Shown one piece after another: positions 52,313 through 60,795 of a stretch of DNA of 64,000 nucleotides; positions within the stretch are counted from its first letter, which is position 1; each line of letters begins with the position of its first letter. Under the pieces are notes generated by a model, which ran no database searches, was not told the origin of the DNA, and saw only the letters and a program-made list of their open reading frames with translations. Made by a program: the position numbers and the translations under genes. The stretch comes from Bradyrhizobium sp. 164 (GTDB taxonomy: Bacteria; Pseudomonadota; Alphaproteobacteria; Rhizobiales; Xanthobacteraceae), in the NCBI RefSeq assembly GCF_023073715.1, contig NZ_JADPKA010000093.1, forward strand, positions 1-64,000, written 5' to 3'.

Positions 52313-52810
52313 GTCGAACTGATCAATACGATCGCGGGCCAGACCAATCTGCTCGCACTCAACGCCACAATCGAGGCGGCCCGCGCTGGCGAAGCCGGCA
52401 AGGGATTTGCAGTGGTTGCCTCCGAGGTCAAGGCGCTCGCCGAGCAGACTGCGAAGGCGACTGGCGAGATCGGGCAGCAGATAGCCAGCATCCAGTCCGC
52501 GACCGAACATTCGGTCGGTACCATCAAGGCCATCAGCGATACCATCGAGAAGCTGTCGGAAATCTCCTCGACGATTGCGGCCGCCGTGGAAGAGCAGGGC
52601 GCCGCGACGTAGGAAATTTCTCGCAACGTGCAGCAGGCGGCGGCAGGCACTCATCAGGTGTCGTCCAACATCACCGACGTGCAGCGCGCCGCAAGCGAGA
52701 CCGGCTCGGTGTCTTCTCAGATCCTGTCTGCCGCGCAAATGCTGTCCGGCGACAGCAACCGTCTCAAGCTCGAAGTCGGCAAGTTTCTCGGCTCTGTGCG
52801 CGCCGGCTGA
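52313..52810 (+). pseudogene. Truncated chemotaxis receptor signalling domain
   Basis: From VELINTIAGQTNLLALNATIEAARAGEAGKGFAVVASEVKALAEQTAKATGEIGQQIASIQ to the end VGKFLGSVRAG, this is the C-terminal ~165 residues of a methyl-accepting chemotaxis protein. The sensor, membrane helices and HAMP are missing. A TAG at 52610-52612 replaces the CAG of the conserved EEQGAATQEISRNVQQA segment. No start or ribosome site belongs to it. It is closely similar to the intact receptor beginning 350 bp downstream and is best read as the decayed end of a duplicated receptor gene. Confidence 0.88.
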
Positions 52811-53156
52811 CGACGTTCAATAGGCATCGCTTGCAGCCGCCGCGCGCGAACCTGCGGCGGTCGCGCGCGTGCGTATTTCGCCCTGCGACCGTTAGCCTTG
52901 GAGATGTTGCTCCATCAAGCGCGGTGCAGCGCGAGATCCGTGCAGGTGCAGCGGATGATTGCAGAAAACAACGAATGTCCGCCCGCCCGGTAGTTTTACG
53001 TAGGACGATGTTAACGCCTGCTTGCGAGGATAGAGCGCAATCTTACGGGATAAGAACCAGCCAGCATTGTTGAACTGACCTCGGCCCGGTCGTCCGTCGT
53101 GACGCCTGTGGCGCAGGTGATGTGCGCGTTGCCAGGCATCGTTGGGATTTGTTGTG
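52811..53156. other. Intergenic region between receptor remnant and intact receptor
   Basis: This 346-bp stretch has no supported gene. A GC-rich inverted segment near 52843-52875 (GCCGCCGCGCGCGAACCTGC) could form a stem after the remnant. The rest is probably the promoter region of the receptor gene. No repeat of families A-G is found here. Confidence 0.45.
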
Positions 53157-54845
53157 ATGTCGAAGTTGTCGATCGTCTTCAAGCTGCTGACCGTGTTGTC
53201 AGTCCTCGTGCTCTCGCTCGCCGGTGTCGGCGTGACGGCGATCGGCACGATGCAGAACATCAACGCCCACACCGTCGAGATTGCGCAGAGCTGGCTCCCC
53301 AGCGTGCGTGCGCTCGGCTCGATGCGCGCCGACATTAACGAGCTGCGCGTCGCACTTCGTTTGCACCTGATGCAGGATAGTGCTGAAGGCAAGGATGCCG
53401 CAGAGAAGCGCCTCGCCTCGCTCCGCGAACGCATCGAGAAGACCCGCAAGGTCTACGAGCCGCTGATCACTGCCGCCGAGGAGCGCGCGCTCTACGAACA
53501 ATGGGCGAAGGCGTGGGCCGAGTATCTGAATGGCGTTCAGGAGGTGATGGCGCTGTCGCGCAAGAGCGTCGGCCGCTTCCCGACCGATGCCAACGAGCTG
53601 TTGCAGACCAAGGTCGCGAAAATGGCCCAGGCCGCCGATCCGCTGCTCCAGAAGGGTATCGAGTTGAACAATCAGGGCGCCGAGCTGGAGACCAAGCAGG
53701 CGTCCGACAGTTACGCCACGATCTTCCGCGTCCTGGTCGGCATCATTGTGTTTTCGGTCGTGATCGCGATCGGCGCCGCGTATTATCTCGTGCGCGACGT
53801 CTCTCGTGGCATTGCTTCGATCATCCGTCCGATGCAGTCGCTCGGCCAGGGCGACCTCTCGGCCGACGTGCCGCATCGCGGCGACAAGACCGAGATCGGC
53901 GCCATGGCCGATGCGCTCCAGATCTTCAAGGAGGCGCTGATCGCCAAGAAAGCCGCCGACCAGGCAGCGGCGCGCGATGCCGAAGCCAAGATCGAGCGCG
54001 GCCGCCGCGTCGATGCCATCACGCGCAATTTCGAGGCCATGATCGGCGAGGTGGTCGAGACCGTGTCATCAGCCTCGACCGAGCTCGAAGCATCGGCAGC
54101 GACGCTGACCGGCACCGCCCAGCGCGGCCAGGAGCTCGCGACCGTCGTCGCCGCCGCCTCGGAGGAAGCCTCCACCAACGTCCAGGCGGTTGCTTCCGCC
54201 TCGGAGGAGCTGTCCTCCTCCATCACCGAGATCAGCCGCCGCGTGCAGGACTCGGCGCGGATGGCCGCAGAAGCCGTCGAGCAGGCGGCGCGGACCAACG
54301 AGCGCGTCAACGCGCTGTCTCAGGCGGCCTCGCGCATCGGCGACGTCGTCGAGCTCATCAACACCATCGCGGGCCAGACCAACCTGTTGGCGCTGAACGC
54401 CACCATCGAGGCCGCACGCGCCGGCGAGGCCGGCCGCGGCTTCGCCGTCGTTGCCTCGGAAGTGAAGGCGCTCGCCGAGCAGACCGCGAAAGCCACCGGC
54501 GAGATCGGTGCGCAGGTCGCAGGGATTCAGGCCGCCACGCAGGAATCCGTCAGCGCCATCCAGGAGATCGGCGGCACCATCGAGCGTCTGTCCGAAGTCT
54601 CCGCTGCGATCGCCGCCGCGGTCGAAGAACAGGGCGCGGCCACGCAGGAGATATCGCGCAACGTCCAGCAGGCTTCGCTCGGCACCCAGGAAGTATCGTC
54701 GAACATCACCAACGTGCAGCGCGGGGCGATCGAAACCGGCTCGGCCTCGACTGAAGTGCTGTCGGCGGCGAAATCACTGGCGACCGACAGCACCCGTCTG
54801 AGGGTCGAAGTCGCGCAGTTCCTGGAGTCGGTCCGCGCGGCCTAA
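53157..54845 (+). CDS. Methyl-accepting chemotaxis protein
   Basis: A 562-residue receptor. TM1 (FKLLTVLSVLVLSLAGVGVTAIG) leads to a periplasmic four-helix-bundle sensor of about 150 residues, typical of the 4HB_MCP fold, with conserved SWLPSVRALGSMRADINELR. TM2 is IFRVLVGIIVFSVVIAIGAAYYLV. A HAMP domain follows (MQSLGQGDLSADVPHRGDKTEIGAMADAL). The cytoplasmic hairpin tip is NLLALNATIEAARAGEAGRGFAVVASEVKALAEQTAKATGEIG, which binds CheA/CheW. There is no CheR/CheB tether pentapeptide. Start at ATG 53157. The ligand is unknown. A decayed related copy lies upstream. Confidence 0.93.
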   Translation: MSKLSIVFKLLTVLSVLVLSLAGVGVTAIGTMQNINAHTVEIAQSWLPSVRALGSMRADINELRVALRLHLMQDSAEGKDAAEKRLASLRERIEKTRKVYEPLITAAEERALYEQWAKAWAEYLNGVQEVMALSRKSVGRFPTDANELLQTKVAKMAQAADPLLQKGIELNNQGAELETKQASDSYATIFRVLVGIIVFSVVIAIGAAYYLVRDVSRGIASIIRPMQSLGQGDLSADVPHRGDKTEIGAMADALQIFKEALIAKKAADQAAARDAEAKIERGRRVDAITRNFEAMIGEVVETVSSASTELEASAATLTGTAQRGQELATVVAAASEEASTNVQAVASASEELSSSITEISRRVQDSARMAAEAVEQAARTNERVNALSQAASRIGDVVELINTIAGQTNLLALNATIEAARAGEAGRGFAVVASEVKALAEQTAKATGEIGAQVAGIQAATQESVSAIQEIGGTIERLSEVSAAIAAAVEEQGAATQEISRNVQQASLGTQEVSSNITNVQRGAIETGSASTEVLSAAKSLATDSTRLRVEVAQFLESVRAA

Positions 54846-54864
54846 AAGCGGCGCAGGCTCTTGG

Positions 54865-54923
54865 CTCACCTCTCCCGAAGGGAGAGGTCGGATCGCATCG
54901 AAGATGCGATCCAGGTGAGGGGA
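54865..54923. repeat. Short family A-like repeat
   Basis: CTCACCTCTCCCGAAGGGAGAGG with GGATCGCATC/GATGCGATCC and CAGGTGAGGGG forms nested stems just after the receptor stop. It lies between convergent genes and may terminate the receptor transcript. Confidence 0.65.
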
Positions 54924-54936
54924 CCTCCACTGATCC

Positions 54937-57630
54937 CTACGCGCTCGTCTGCGGAGCCGGCGGCGTTTGCCGCCGGAATAGGATGCGCTGGTAGAGCCAG
55001 CCGATCGCGACCAGCACGACGCCGAGGCACATGAACGACAGCGCGCGGTAGACGCCTGTCAGCGTCGACATATCGATGACGAAGGCCTTCAGGATCGTCA
55101 GCGCGATGACGGCGGCAGAGGCGAGCCGCGCCCGCTCCGAATTGACCAGGATGCCGACGCCGAGCAGCACCACGCCGAAGGCGAGCCAGCCGATCGAATA
55201 GGTGTATTGCTCCGCGCCCGTGGTGCCGCCATAGAGCAGGACCGGGCCGTGATAGAAGCGGCGGATCTCCAGCGTCACGTAGGTGAGCGCGAACACAAGT
55301 GCCCCGCCCGCAATCGTATTGGCATAGGCGGCGGGGCGATGGCCCGCCACCGCATAGGACAACAGCAGCATCAGCACCGCGGGGAGCGCATAGCCGAGCA
55401 GCAGCAGGTTGAACACGAGGCCGCCGACATTGACGCTGGAGAGCAGCAGCGGGTTCTCCAGGATCAGCAGGCCGAACACGCTGATGAGCCCGGCGATCGC
55501 GGTGAGCGCGACCGCGCCGACATTGTGCACGATGCTGTGGCTGCGCAGCCGCAGGCGCTCCAGCCCGATCGCCATCGCGAGCGTGACGCAGACTTGCAGC
55601 GAGAATTCCAGCAGCGAAGGCGGCGAGGTCATGCGGCCGCCGGTCGCAAGGTGCCGGATTTCCATGAAGGCGAGCAGCGCGGTGAACAGGACGGCCGCAG
55701 CCTCGACCATGCGCAGCGGCGCATCGTCGGCACGGCGGCGCAGGAACATGCTCGCGCCCCAGAACGACAGCGCCGGCAGGCCATAGCCCCACAACAGCCA
55801 GTTCAGAATCGGCGTGGTGCCGACGGCATCGCCGACGATGCAGGGATCATAGACGATGCGTGCCGTGACGATGCCGGCGAAGACGGCGGCGAGCCAGCGC
55901 AGGAACGGGATCGACCGCTGCATCGAGATCCAGGCAGTGCCGAGCGACATCAGCGCGAGCGCGATGGTGAGCCAGCCCTTCTCGAGCGCGAAGGTCAGCG
56001 CCAGCGCGAGCGCGCCGAGCGTACCGGTCGCGAACAGCGCCGTCGAGATCATGGCGCCCGGCCGGGTCTCGCGCCGCGTCAGCGATTCGGTCGCAGCACC
56101 AAAGGCGGCAGCGAGCAGCACGGCGAGGATCGCAAACGGGATCGAGCGGTCGAGATGGGCGATGCGGGCGAAGAGCGCAACCAGGATCGCGATCGGCGTC
56201 GCGACCGCACTTGCCGACCACACCACCGGGATGATCGCCGAATTGGACCGGCCCTGCGCGAGGAAGCCTGCGATGCCGAAGCCCGCGGCGAAGATCGCGG
56301 CCGTGACCAGATGCAGTGTCACCGAACTATCGGTGGGGACAGGACCGATGCCGGCCATGGGGCCGCCCGGCAGCACCAGCATGTCGGGATTGGCCCGCAC
56401 CGCCCATTCCGCGAACACGATGAAGACGGTCGCCGCAGCCGCGCCCAGTGCACCCGTTGCCGCCGGCGCGCGCCAGGCGACAAACAGCGTCCCTGCGACC
56501 AGCAGGGTGAAGGCAATGAGCGCCAGATCGGCATGCGCGCTCGACAGCACGATGATCATTGCCGCGAACAGATAGGCGCCGAGCGAGCTCGACGACACTG
56601 GCTCGATCTCGCCGTCCTCGATGGTCGGGCCGAACATGAAACCGCAGACGACGAGAAGCGCAGCGAGCGTGAAGCCCGCAATGACGTGGAAGGCGTGCGG
56701 GGCCACCTGCAGCTCGAGCTCGAGCCCCATGAAGGTCCAGAGCACCGCGAAGACGATCGTAGTCACCGCGAGCCAGCGCCATAGCCGGATGCGGGCAAGG
56801 CCGAAGCTCGCTGCGGTGACGATGGCAAGATAGATGTAGAGCGCCCAATAGTCCGGCTTGCCGCTGGAGACGAGGACCGGCGTCACGAACGCGCCGACGA
56901 CGCCGAGGCCGGCGAGCGCGGGCCCGTGGAGCAGCGCGGCGGCCAGCGTGCCGAGCGCGACGAGGCCGAGCAGCACGAAGGCGGTGGCGGGCACCAGGAA
57001 GCCGTAGAGCGCGTAGGCTGCATAGATGGTCGCGAACGCCACCGCCGTGCCGGCCGCGGTGAGGATCGCGGGGATGTTGGCGATCGGCAGCGCCGCGATG
57101 CTGGAGATGCTCTCCTTGCGCCGTGTCCATTCGCCGGCACCGAGCAGCGCCAGCGCGAACAGGCCGCCGAGGAACACGCGCACGCCGGGCCCGACGAGGC
57201 CGGCCTCGATCGAATAGCGCACCATGAAGAAGCCGCCGAGCGCGAGCGCAAGCCCGCCGATCCACACCACCCAGCGCGTGCCGAGTCGCTCCTCGAAGCC
57301 GGGTGCGGGTGCAGGCAGGGGTGGCGGTGCATCGGCCTCGGTGCTCGTTCCGAGCGGCGGCGGCGAAACGGGTTCGGCGAGGGCCGGGGGCGCCTGCTCG
57401 GCTTCCGGCGCAAGCGGCGGCGGCTCCGCGGCGGCCGTCGCGGTTGCGGGCGCCTGCTCCCAAGTCGGCGTAAGTGGCGGCGGCTTAACTTTCCGCTGCG
57501 CGTCAAACATCTCTTCGAGCGAGCTCAGCCGGCGGCGCAGCTCAGCCGCCTGACTGGAGGCCTTGATCGCGATCAGGAAGGCGGCGATCGCAAGGATCAA
57601 CGCAAAGACGTCAAACGGGCCGTCGAACAT
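54937..57630 (-). CDS. DUF2339 polytopic membrane protein
   Basis: An 897-residue protein. The N-terminal hydrophobic stretch DVFALILAIAAFLIAIKA is followed by a short coiled-coil (ELRRRLSSLEEMFDAQR) and a Pro/Ala-rich linker of about 70 residues. From GTRWVVWIGGLALALGGFFMVRYSIEAGLVGPGVRVFLGGLFALALLGAGEW onward there are about 25 hydrophobic segments, the DUF2339 pattern. The C-terminus is short and basic (YQRILFRRQTPPAP). Function of the family is unknown; a transporter or lipid/polymer-related role is only a guess. TGGAGG precedes ATG 57630. Confidence 0.85.
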   Translation of the reverse strand: MFDGPFDVFALILAIAAFLIAIKASSQAAELRRRLSSLEEMFDAQRKVKPPPLTPTWEQAPATATAAAEPPPLAPEAEQAPPALAEPVSPPPLGTSTEADAPPPLPAPAPGFEERLGTRWVVWIGGLALALGGFFMVRYSIEAGLVGPGVRVFLGGLFALALLGAGEWTRRKESISSIAALPIANIPAILTAAGTAVAFATIYAAYALYGFLVPATAFVLLGLVALGTLAAALLHGPALAGLGVVGAFVTPVLVSSGKPDYWALYIYLAIVTAASFGLARIRLWRWLAVTTIVFAVLWTFMGLELELQVAPHAFHVIAGFTLAALLVVCGFMFGPTIEDGEIEPVSSSSLGAYLFAAMIIVLSSAHADLALIAFTLLVAGTLFVAWRAPAATGALGAAAATVFIVFAEWAVRANPDMLVLPGGPMAGIGPVPTDSSVTLHLVTAAIFAAGFGIAGFLAQGRSNSAIIPVVWSASAVATPIAILVALFARIAHLDRSIPFAILAVLLAAAFGAATESLTRRETRPGAMISTALFATGTLGALALALTFALEKGWLTIALALMSLGTAWISMQRSIPFLRWLAAVFAGIVTARIVYDPCIVGDAVGTTPILNWLLWGYGLPALSFWGASMFLRRRADDAPLRMVEAAAVLFTALLAFMEIRHLATGGRMTSPPSLLEFSLQVCVTLAMAIGLERLRLRSHSIVHNVGAVALTAIAGLISVFGLLILENPLLLSSVNVGGLVFNLLLLGYALPAVLMLLLSYAVAGHRPAAYANTIAGGALVFALTYVTLEIRRFYHGPVLLYGGTTGAEQYTYSIGWLAFGVVLLGVGILVNSERARLASAAVIALTILKAFVIDMSTLTGVYRALSFMCLGVVLVAIGWLYQRILFRRQTPPAPQTSA

Positions 57631-57677
57631 GAAGCCTCCAGGCAACCGGCGGGCAGGGCCGATCGCAAATTCTTAAT

Positions 57678-58646
57678 CTAGCGCCGGGAGCGTACGCGCA
57701 AGCCCGGCGCGGGCCGCTCCTGGAGTACTTCGCGGCGGAAGCGATAGAGTGCCGCCGGGCGTCCCCCGGTCTGTGTCGACATCGCCCCGGTCGGTTCGAC
57801 CAGGGCTTCCATTTCGACGAGGCGGCGGAAATTCTGTTTGTGCAGGTGCCGGCCGGAGATGGCCTCCACCGTATGCTGCAATTCCGTAAGTGTGAATTCG
57901 GCGGGCAAAAGTTCAAAAACAACAGGACGATACTTCAGTTTTGCGCGTAGCCGCGCGATGGCTGTGGCGAGGATGCGCCGGTGATCGAACCGCATCGAGG
58001 TCCCAAGCGCGGGAAGCCTCTTGCGCGCTAATGCCGCAGGCCTGCCGTCGCGCCGCGCCTCCTCGATCATCCCGGCCTCGTACAGGAGCTCATAGCGATC
58101 GAGCACGCGCTCCTCGTCCCAGGGCGCACCGTCGAGACCGAAATAGAACCGCACGCGATCCTTTCGCGGCAGCGCCCGCGTCGTCTGCGGCGTCTCCTCC
58201 TCGGCCCATTTCGTCAGCGCCGGGATGATGTCGCGGGCGATGATCTCTGGCGGCTGCTCGCGCCAGTCTTCCCAGGGGAAGAAGCGATACCATGGCTCGA
58301 AGCTCGCGCCGGTCGCGGCGAGCTCGCCGCTGGCGGCGCGCGTCAGCGCGAGATAGCCGATCGACACCATATGCGGGCCGGTGTCGCCGGCACCGGCATG
58401 ACGGCCGCGATCGCCGAAGGTGTAGAGCTGCTCGACATAGCCGAGCCGCAGGCCCGTCTGTTGCTCGACCCAGGCGCGCAGGCCGATCTCGAAGGTGCGA
58501 TGGGCGAGCGCATCGAACGGCCCGAACGGCAGGCCGGCAAGCCCATCACCGCCGCGCGCGGTGAGGATCAGCGGCTCGTGGTCCTCGATCGCGACGATGG
58601 CCGCGGTCAGGCCAATCTCGATCGGCGTCAGGAGCGTCTCGCTCAT
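57678..58646 (-). CDS. nadQ: NadQ-type Nudix-like NAD regulator
   Basis: A 322-residue protein with an N-terminal Nudix-like domain: IGLTAAIVAIEDHEPLILTARGGDGLAGLPFGPFDALAHRTFEIGLRAWVEQQTGLRLGYVEQLYTFGDRGR. The catalytic Nudix box GX5EX7REUXEEXGU is degenerate, so it probably binds rather than cuts a nucleotide. The C-terminal region, FTLTELQHTVEAISGRHLHKQNFRRLVEMEALVEPTG, is a winged-helix DNA-binding domain. This architecture is that of the NadQ/NrtR-like regulators of NAD synthesis in alphaproteobacteria. The likely target is nadABC, whose operators lie at 48554-48572 and 48629-48646. ATG 58646 has a poor ribosome site. Confidence 0.8.
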   Translation of the reverse strand: MSETLLTPIEIGLTAAIVAIEDHEPLILTARGGDGLAGLPFGPFDALAHRTFEIGLRAWVEQQTGLRLGYVEQLYTFGDRGRHAGAGDTGPHMVSIGYLALTRAASGELAATGASFEPWYRFFPWEDWREQPPEIIARDIIPALTKWAEEETPQTTRALPRKDRVRFYFGLDGAPWDEERVLDRYELLYEAGMIEEARRDGRPAALARKRLPALGTSMRFDHRRILATAIARLRAKLKYRPVVFELLPAEFTLTELQHTVEAISGRHLHKQNFRRLVEMEALVEPTGAMSTQTGGRPAALYRFRREVLQERPAPGLRVRSRR

Positions 58647-58718
58647 GCGGCTGATGTCGCGGCTGTTGCGAAAAAGATATGTCGGCTCATTGAACAAATC
58701 TCGCCGCGAGCTCGCTGC

Positions 58719-58840
58719 ACCTCTCCCGCTTGCGGGAGAGGTCGAGCCAAAGGCGCGGGTGAGGGCTCTCTCCAAGCCGGGAGAACCCCGATGCGGAAGC
58801 ACCCTCTCCCCAACCCTCCCCCGCAAGCGGGAGAGGGGGC
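58719..58840. repeat. Dispersed intergenic repeat, family A
   Basis: CACCTCTCCCGCTTGCGGGAGAGG at the left and CCCCCGCAAGCGGGAGAGGGGG at the right each form a strong stem, with GCGGGTGAGGGCTCTC between. It is a copy of the element at 103-310. It lies between the phosphatase stop and the nadQ promoter. Confidence 0.8.
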
Positions 58841-58874
58841 GCAGTCCCATAGCCGCTGCTATTCGACTCTCGCC

Positions 58875-59381
58875 TCATTCGAGCTCGATCACGAAGGGAC
58901 GGCCCTCGACCATCATCGCGCCCGGGCCCATCTCGTCGAGCGCGCGCAGCATGCGGCCGTCGCGTCCCAATGCACGGTCGGCGAGGCCGACGATGCGCCG
59001 GTTCGGCGAGGCGATGGGCGAGGCTGCGCGGATCTTCCTGGCGATCTCGATCTCATCGCGGTTCGGATTGAGTGCGCATACCGCTGCAAACGCGCTCGCC
59101 GTGGAGCGGCTGATGCCGGCGTAGCAATGCACCACCAGCGGCGCGCTACGGTCCCAGCCGCGCACGAAGGTCAACACCTGCTCGATATGCGTCTCTGACG
59201 GTGCGACGAAGCCGTCCATCTCCTCGATGATGTCGTCCATCGACACCTTGAGATGATTGGCCGGCAGCACGGACACGGGCCGCGCCACCTGCTCGACATT
59301 GGCCATCACCGTCAGCACGTGGCTGGCGCCGGTGAGGCGGACGGTTTCGGGAAGCGCGGCGAGGGAACAGACGTGGATCAT
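58875..59381 (-). CDS. Dual-specificity-type protein tyrosine phosphatase
   Basis: A 168-residue cysteine phosphatase. LVVHCYAGISRSTASAFAAVCAL contains the H-C-x5-R-S signature with nucleophilic Cys near residue 86. The general acid is probably an Asp in VSMDDIIEEMDG before it. The small size and lack of other domains fit the tyrosine phosphatase family seen in rhizobia. It may dephosphorylate a protein or a small phosphate ester in the cytosol. It lies alone, downstream of the HD hydrolase gene, from which a family D repeat separates it. Confidence 0.8.
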   Translation of the reverse strand: MIHVCSLAALPETVRLTGASHVLTVMANVEQVARPVSVLPANHLKVSMDDIIEEMDGFVAPSETHIEQVLTFVRGWDRSAPLVVHCYAGISRSTASAFAAVCALNPNRDEIEIARKIRAASPIASPNRRIVGLADRALGRDGRMLRALDEMGPGAMMVEGRPFVIELE

Positions 59382-59416
59382 GGCGGACCTTTTTGGCGCC
59401 GATTATAGCGAGCGGC

Positions 59417-59547
59417 CGTAGGGTGGGCAAAGGCACATCGCGCCGTGCCCACCGTTTCGCGCTGCGTACATCTCGCCTTGCTGGTGGGCACGCTCCCGCC
59501 TTCGCTCTGCGGGCTACGGCGGACAAGTCGCTTTGCCTACCCTACGA
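59417..59547. repeat. Dispersed intergenic repeat, family D
   Basis: CGTAGGGTGGGCAAAGGC and CTTTGCCTACCCTACG form the outer arms, and CCGTGCCCACCG with GGTGGGCACGC the inner. It is a second copy of 2373-2458. It fills most of the gap between the phosphatase and HD hydrolase genes. Confidence 0.75.
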
Positions 59548-59557
59548 AGGGATGGTG

Positions 59558-60172
59558 TTACGCAAACACCGCGTTGAACCGCTCCAAAAACTGCTTCTCG
59601 GCCCGTGCCGCAGTCCAGGGCGTGAGATAGTCGCGCTGGACGCCGTCGGGCAGGCCCGGATCGCGGCCGAACAGGCGCCTTGCCTCGTTTTCGCTGAAGC
59701 CGGCGAGCTCGGTTGCCTCCAGATAGGCCGCGCCGCGATCGGCGGCTTTGATGGCTTGCGTGATTTCCTCTGGCAGCACCGGCGGCAAGCCGAAGCGGAT
59801 GTGGATGGCGCCGAGCAGGCGCTTTTCGACCGCCTTGTAATGGCCGTCGAGCACAGCCTTGAACGGCGAGATCATGTCGCCGATCACATATTCGGGCGCG
59901 TCATGCAGCAACGCGGCCAGCCGTATGCGTTGATCCACGCGCGGCATCTCGTGCCGCATCACCGTCTCCACCAGTAGCGTGTGCTGCGCGACCGAGAAGA
60001 TATGGGCGCCAACGGTCTGCCCGTTCCAGCGCGCCACCCGCGCCAGTCCATGCGCGATGTCGGCGATCTCGACATCGAGCGGGGAGGGATCGAGCAGGTC
60101 GAGCCGCCGTCCCGACAGCATGCGCTGCCAGGCGCGGGACTGCGCATCGCGCGCGGTCTTCTTCGCCGTCAT
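59558..60172 (-). CDS. HD-domain 5'-nucleotidase-like hydrolase
   Basis: A 204-residue metal-dependent phosphohydrolase. GAHIFSVAQHTLLV supplies the first His, LAALLHDAPEYVIGD is the HD motif, and EEITQAIKAADRGAAYLEATELAGF provides the last Asp. The pattern matches YfbR-like deoxyribonucleoside 5'-monophosphatases. The start ATG at 60172 overlaps the stop codon of tag by ATGA, so the two are translationally coupled. Its place in an operon with a DNA repair glycosylase suggests cleaning of nucleotide pools, but that is inference. Confidence 0.85.
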   Translation of the reverse strand: MTAKKTARDAQSRAWQRMLSGRRLDLLDPSPLDVEIADIAHGLARVARWNGQTVGAHIFSVAQHTLLVETVMRHEMPRVDQRIRLAALLHDAPEYVIGDMISPFKAVLDGHYKAVEKRLLGAIHIRFGLPPVLPEEITQAIKAADRGAAYLEATELAGFSENEARRLFGRDPGLPDGVQRDYLTPWTAARAEKQFLERFNAVFA

Positions 60173-60795
60173 TTGACCTTGAGGCGCGGCTTGCGCTGCG
60201 TCTTGCCGCAGCTTGCATGACAATGGCAGTCGACCAGATGGTCGTTGACCATGCCGGTCGCCTGCATGAAGGCATAGACGATGGTCGGGCCGACGAACTT
60301 GAAGCCGCGCGCGGACAGCTCCTTGGAGATCTGCACCGACAGCGGCGTTGAGGCCGGTACGCTCGCGGTGGTCTTGAAATGGTTGACCTTGGGCTCTCCG
60401 TCCATGAAGTCCCAGAGGAGCTTCGAGAAGCCCGGCCCCTTCTCCATGATCTCGAGATAGGACTTTGCGCTCAGGATCGCTCCGTCGATCTTGGCCTTGT
60501 TGCGGACGATTCCGGCGTCGTTCATCAGCGCGTGCACCTTCTTGGGCGTGTAGCGCGCGATCTTCTCCGGCTGGAAATCATCGAAGGCTTTGCGGAAATT
60601 GTCGCGCTTGCGCAGGATCGTGATCCAGGAGAGGCCGGCCTGGAAGCCGTCGAGCATCAGCTTTTCGTAGAGTGCGCGGTCGTCATATTCCGGCACGCCC
60701 CATTCGGTGTCGTGATAGGCGACATAGAGTGGATCTTCGCCGGGCCAGGGGCAGCGTGTCAGGCCGTCGGGATGCAGGCGAGGGGCGCGGCTCAT
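60169..60795 (-). CDS. tag: DNA-3-methyladenine glycosylase I
   Basis: A 208-residue base-excision repair enzyme that removes 3-methyladenine. It opens with RCPWPGEDPLYVAYHDTEWGVPEYDDRALYEKLMLDGFQAGLSWITILRKRDNFRKAF, where the first Cys and His and the TEWG motif are the zinc and substrate signatures. KFVGPTIVYAFMQATGMVNDHLVDCHCHASC gives the remaining His/Cys zinc ligands. It has ATGA overlaps at both ends: its start overlaps the end of ygfZ, and its stop overlaps the HD hydrolase start. Confidence 0.96.
   Translation of the reverse strand: MSRAPRLHPDGLTRCPWPGEDPLYVAYHDTEWGVPEYDDRALYEKLMLDGFQAGLSWITILRKRDNFRKAFDDFQPEKIARYTPKKVHALMNDAGIVRNKAKIDGAILSAKSYLEIMEKGPGFSKLLWDFMDGEPKVNHFKTTASVPASTPLSVQISKELSARGFKFVGPTIVYAFMQATGMVNDHLVDCHCHASCGKTQRKPRLKVK

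Noticed and set aside
55207..56784. A 525-codon frame antisense to the DUF2339 gene
   Set aside because: It is an Arg/Gln/His-rich frame that mirrors hydrophobic codons of the membrane protein. No motif or ribosome site was seen.
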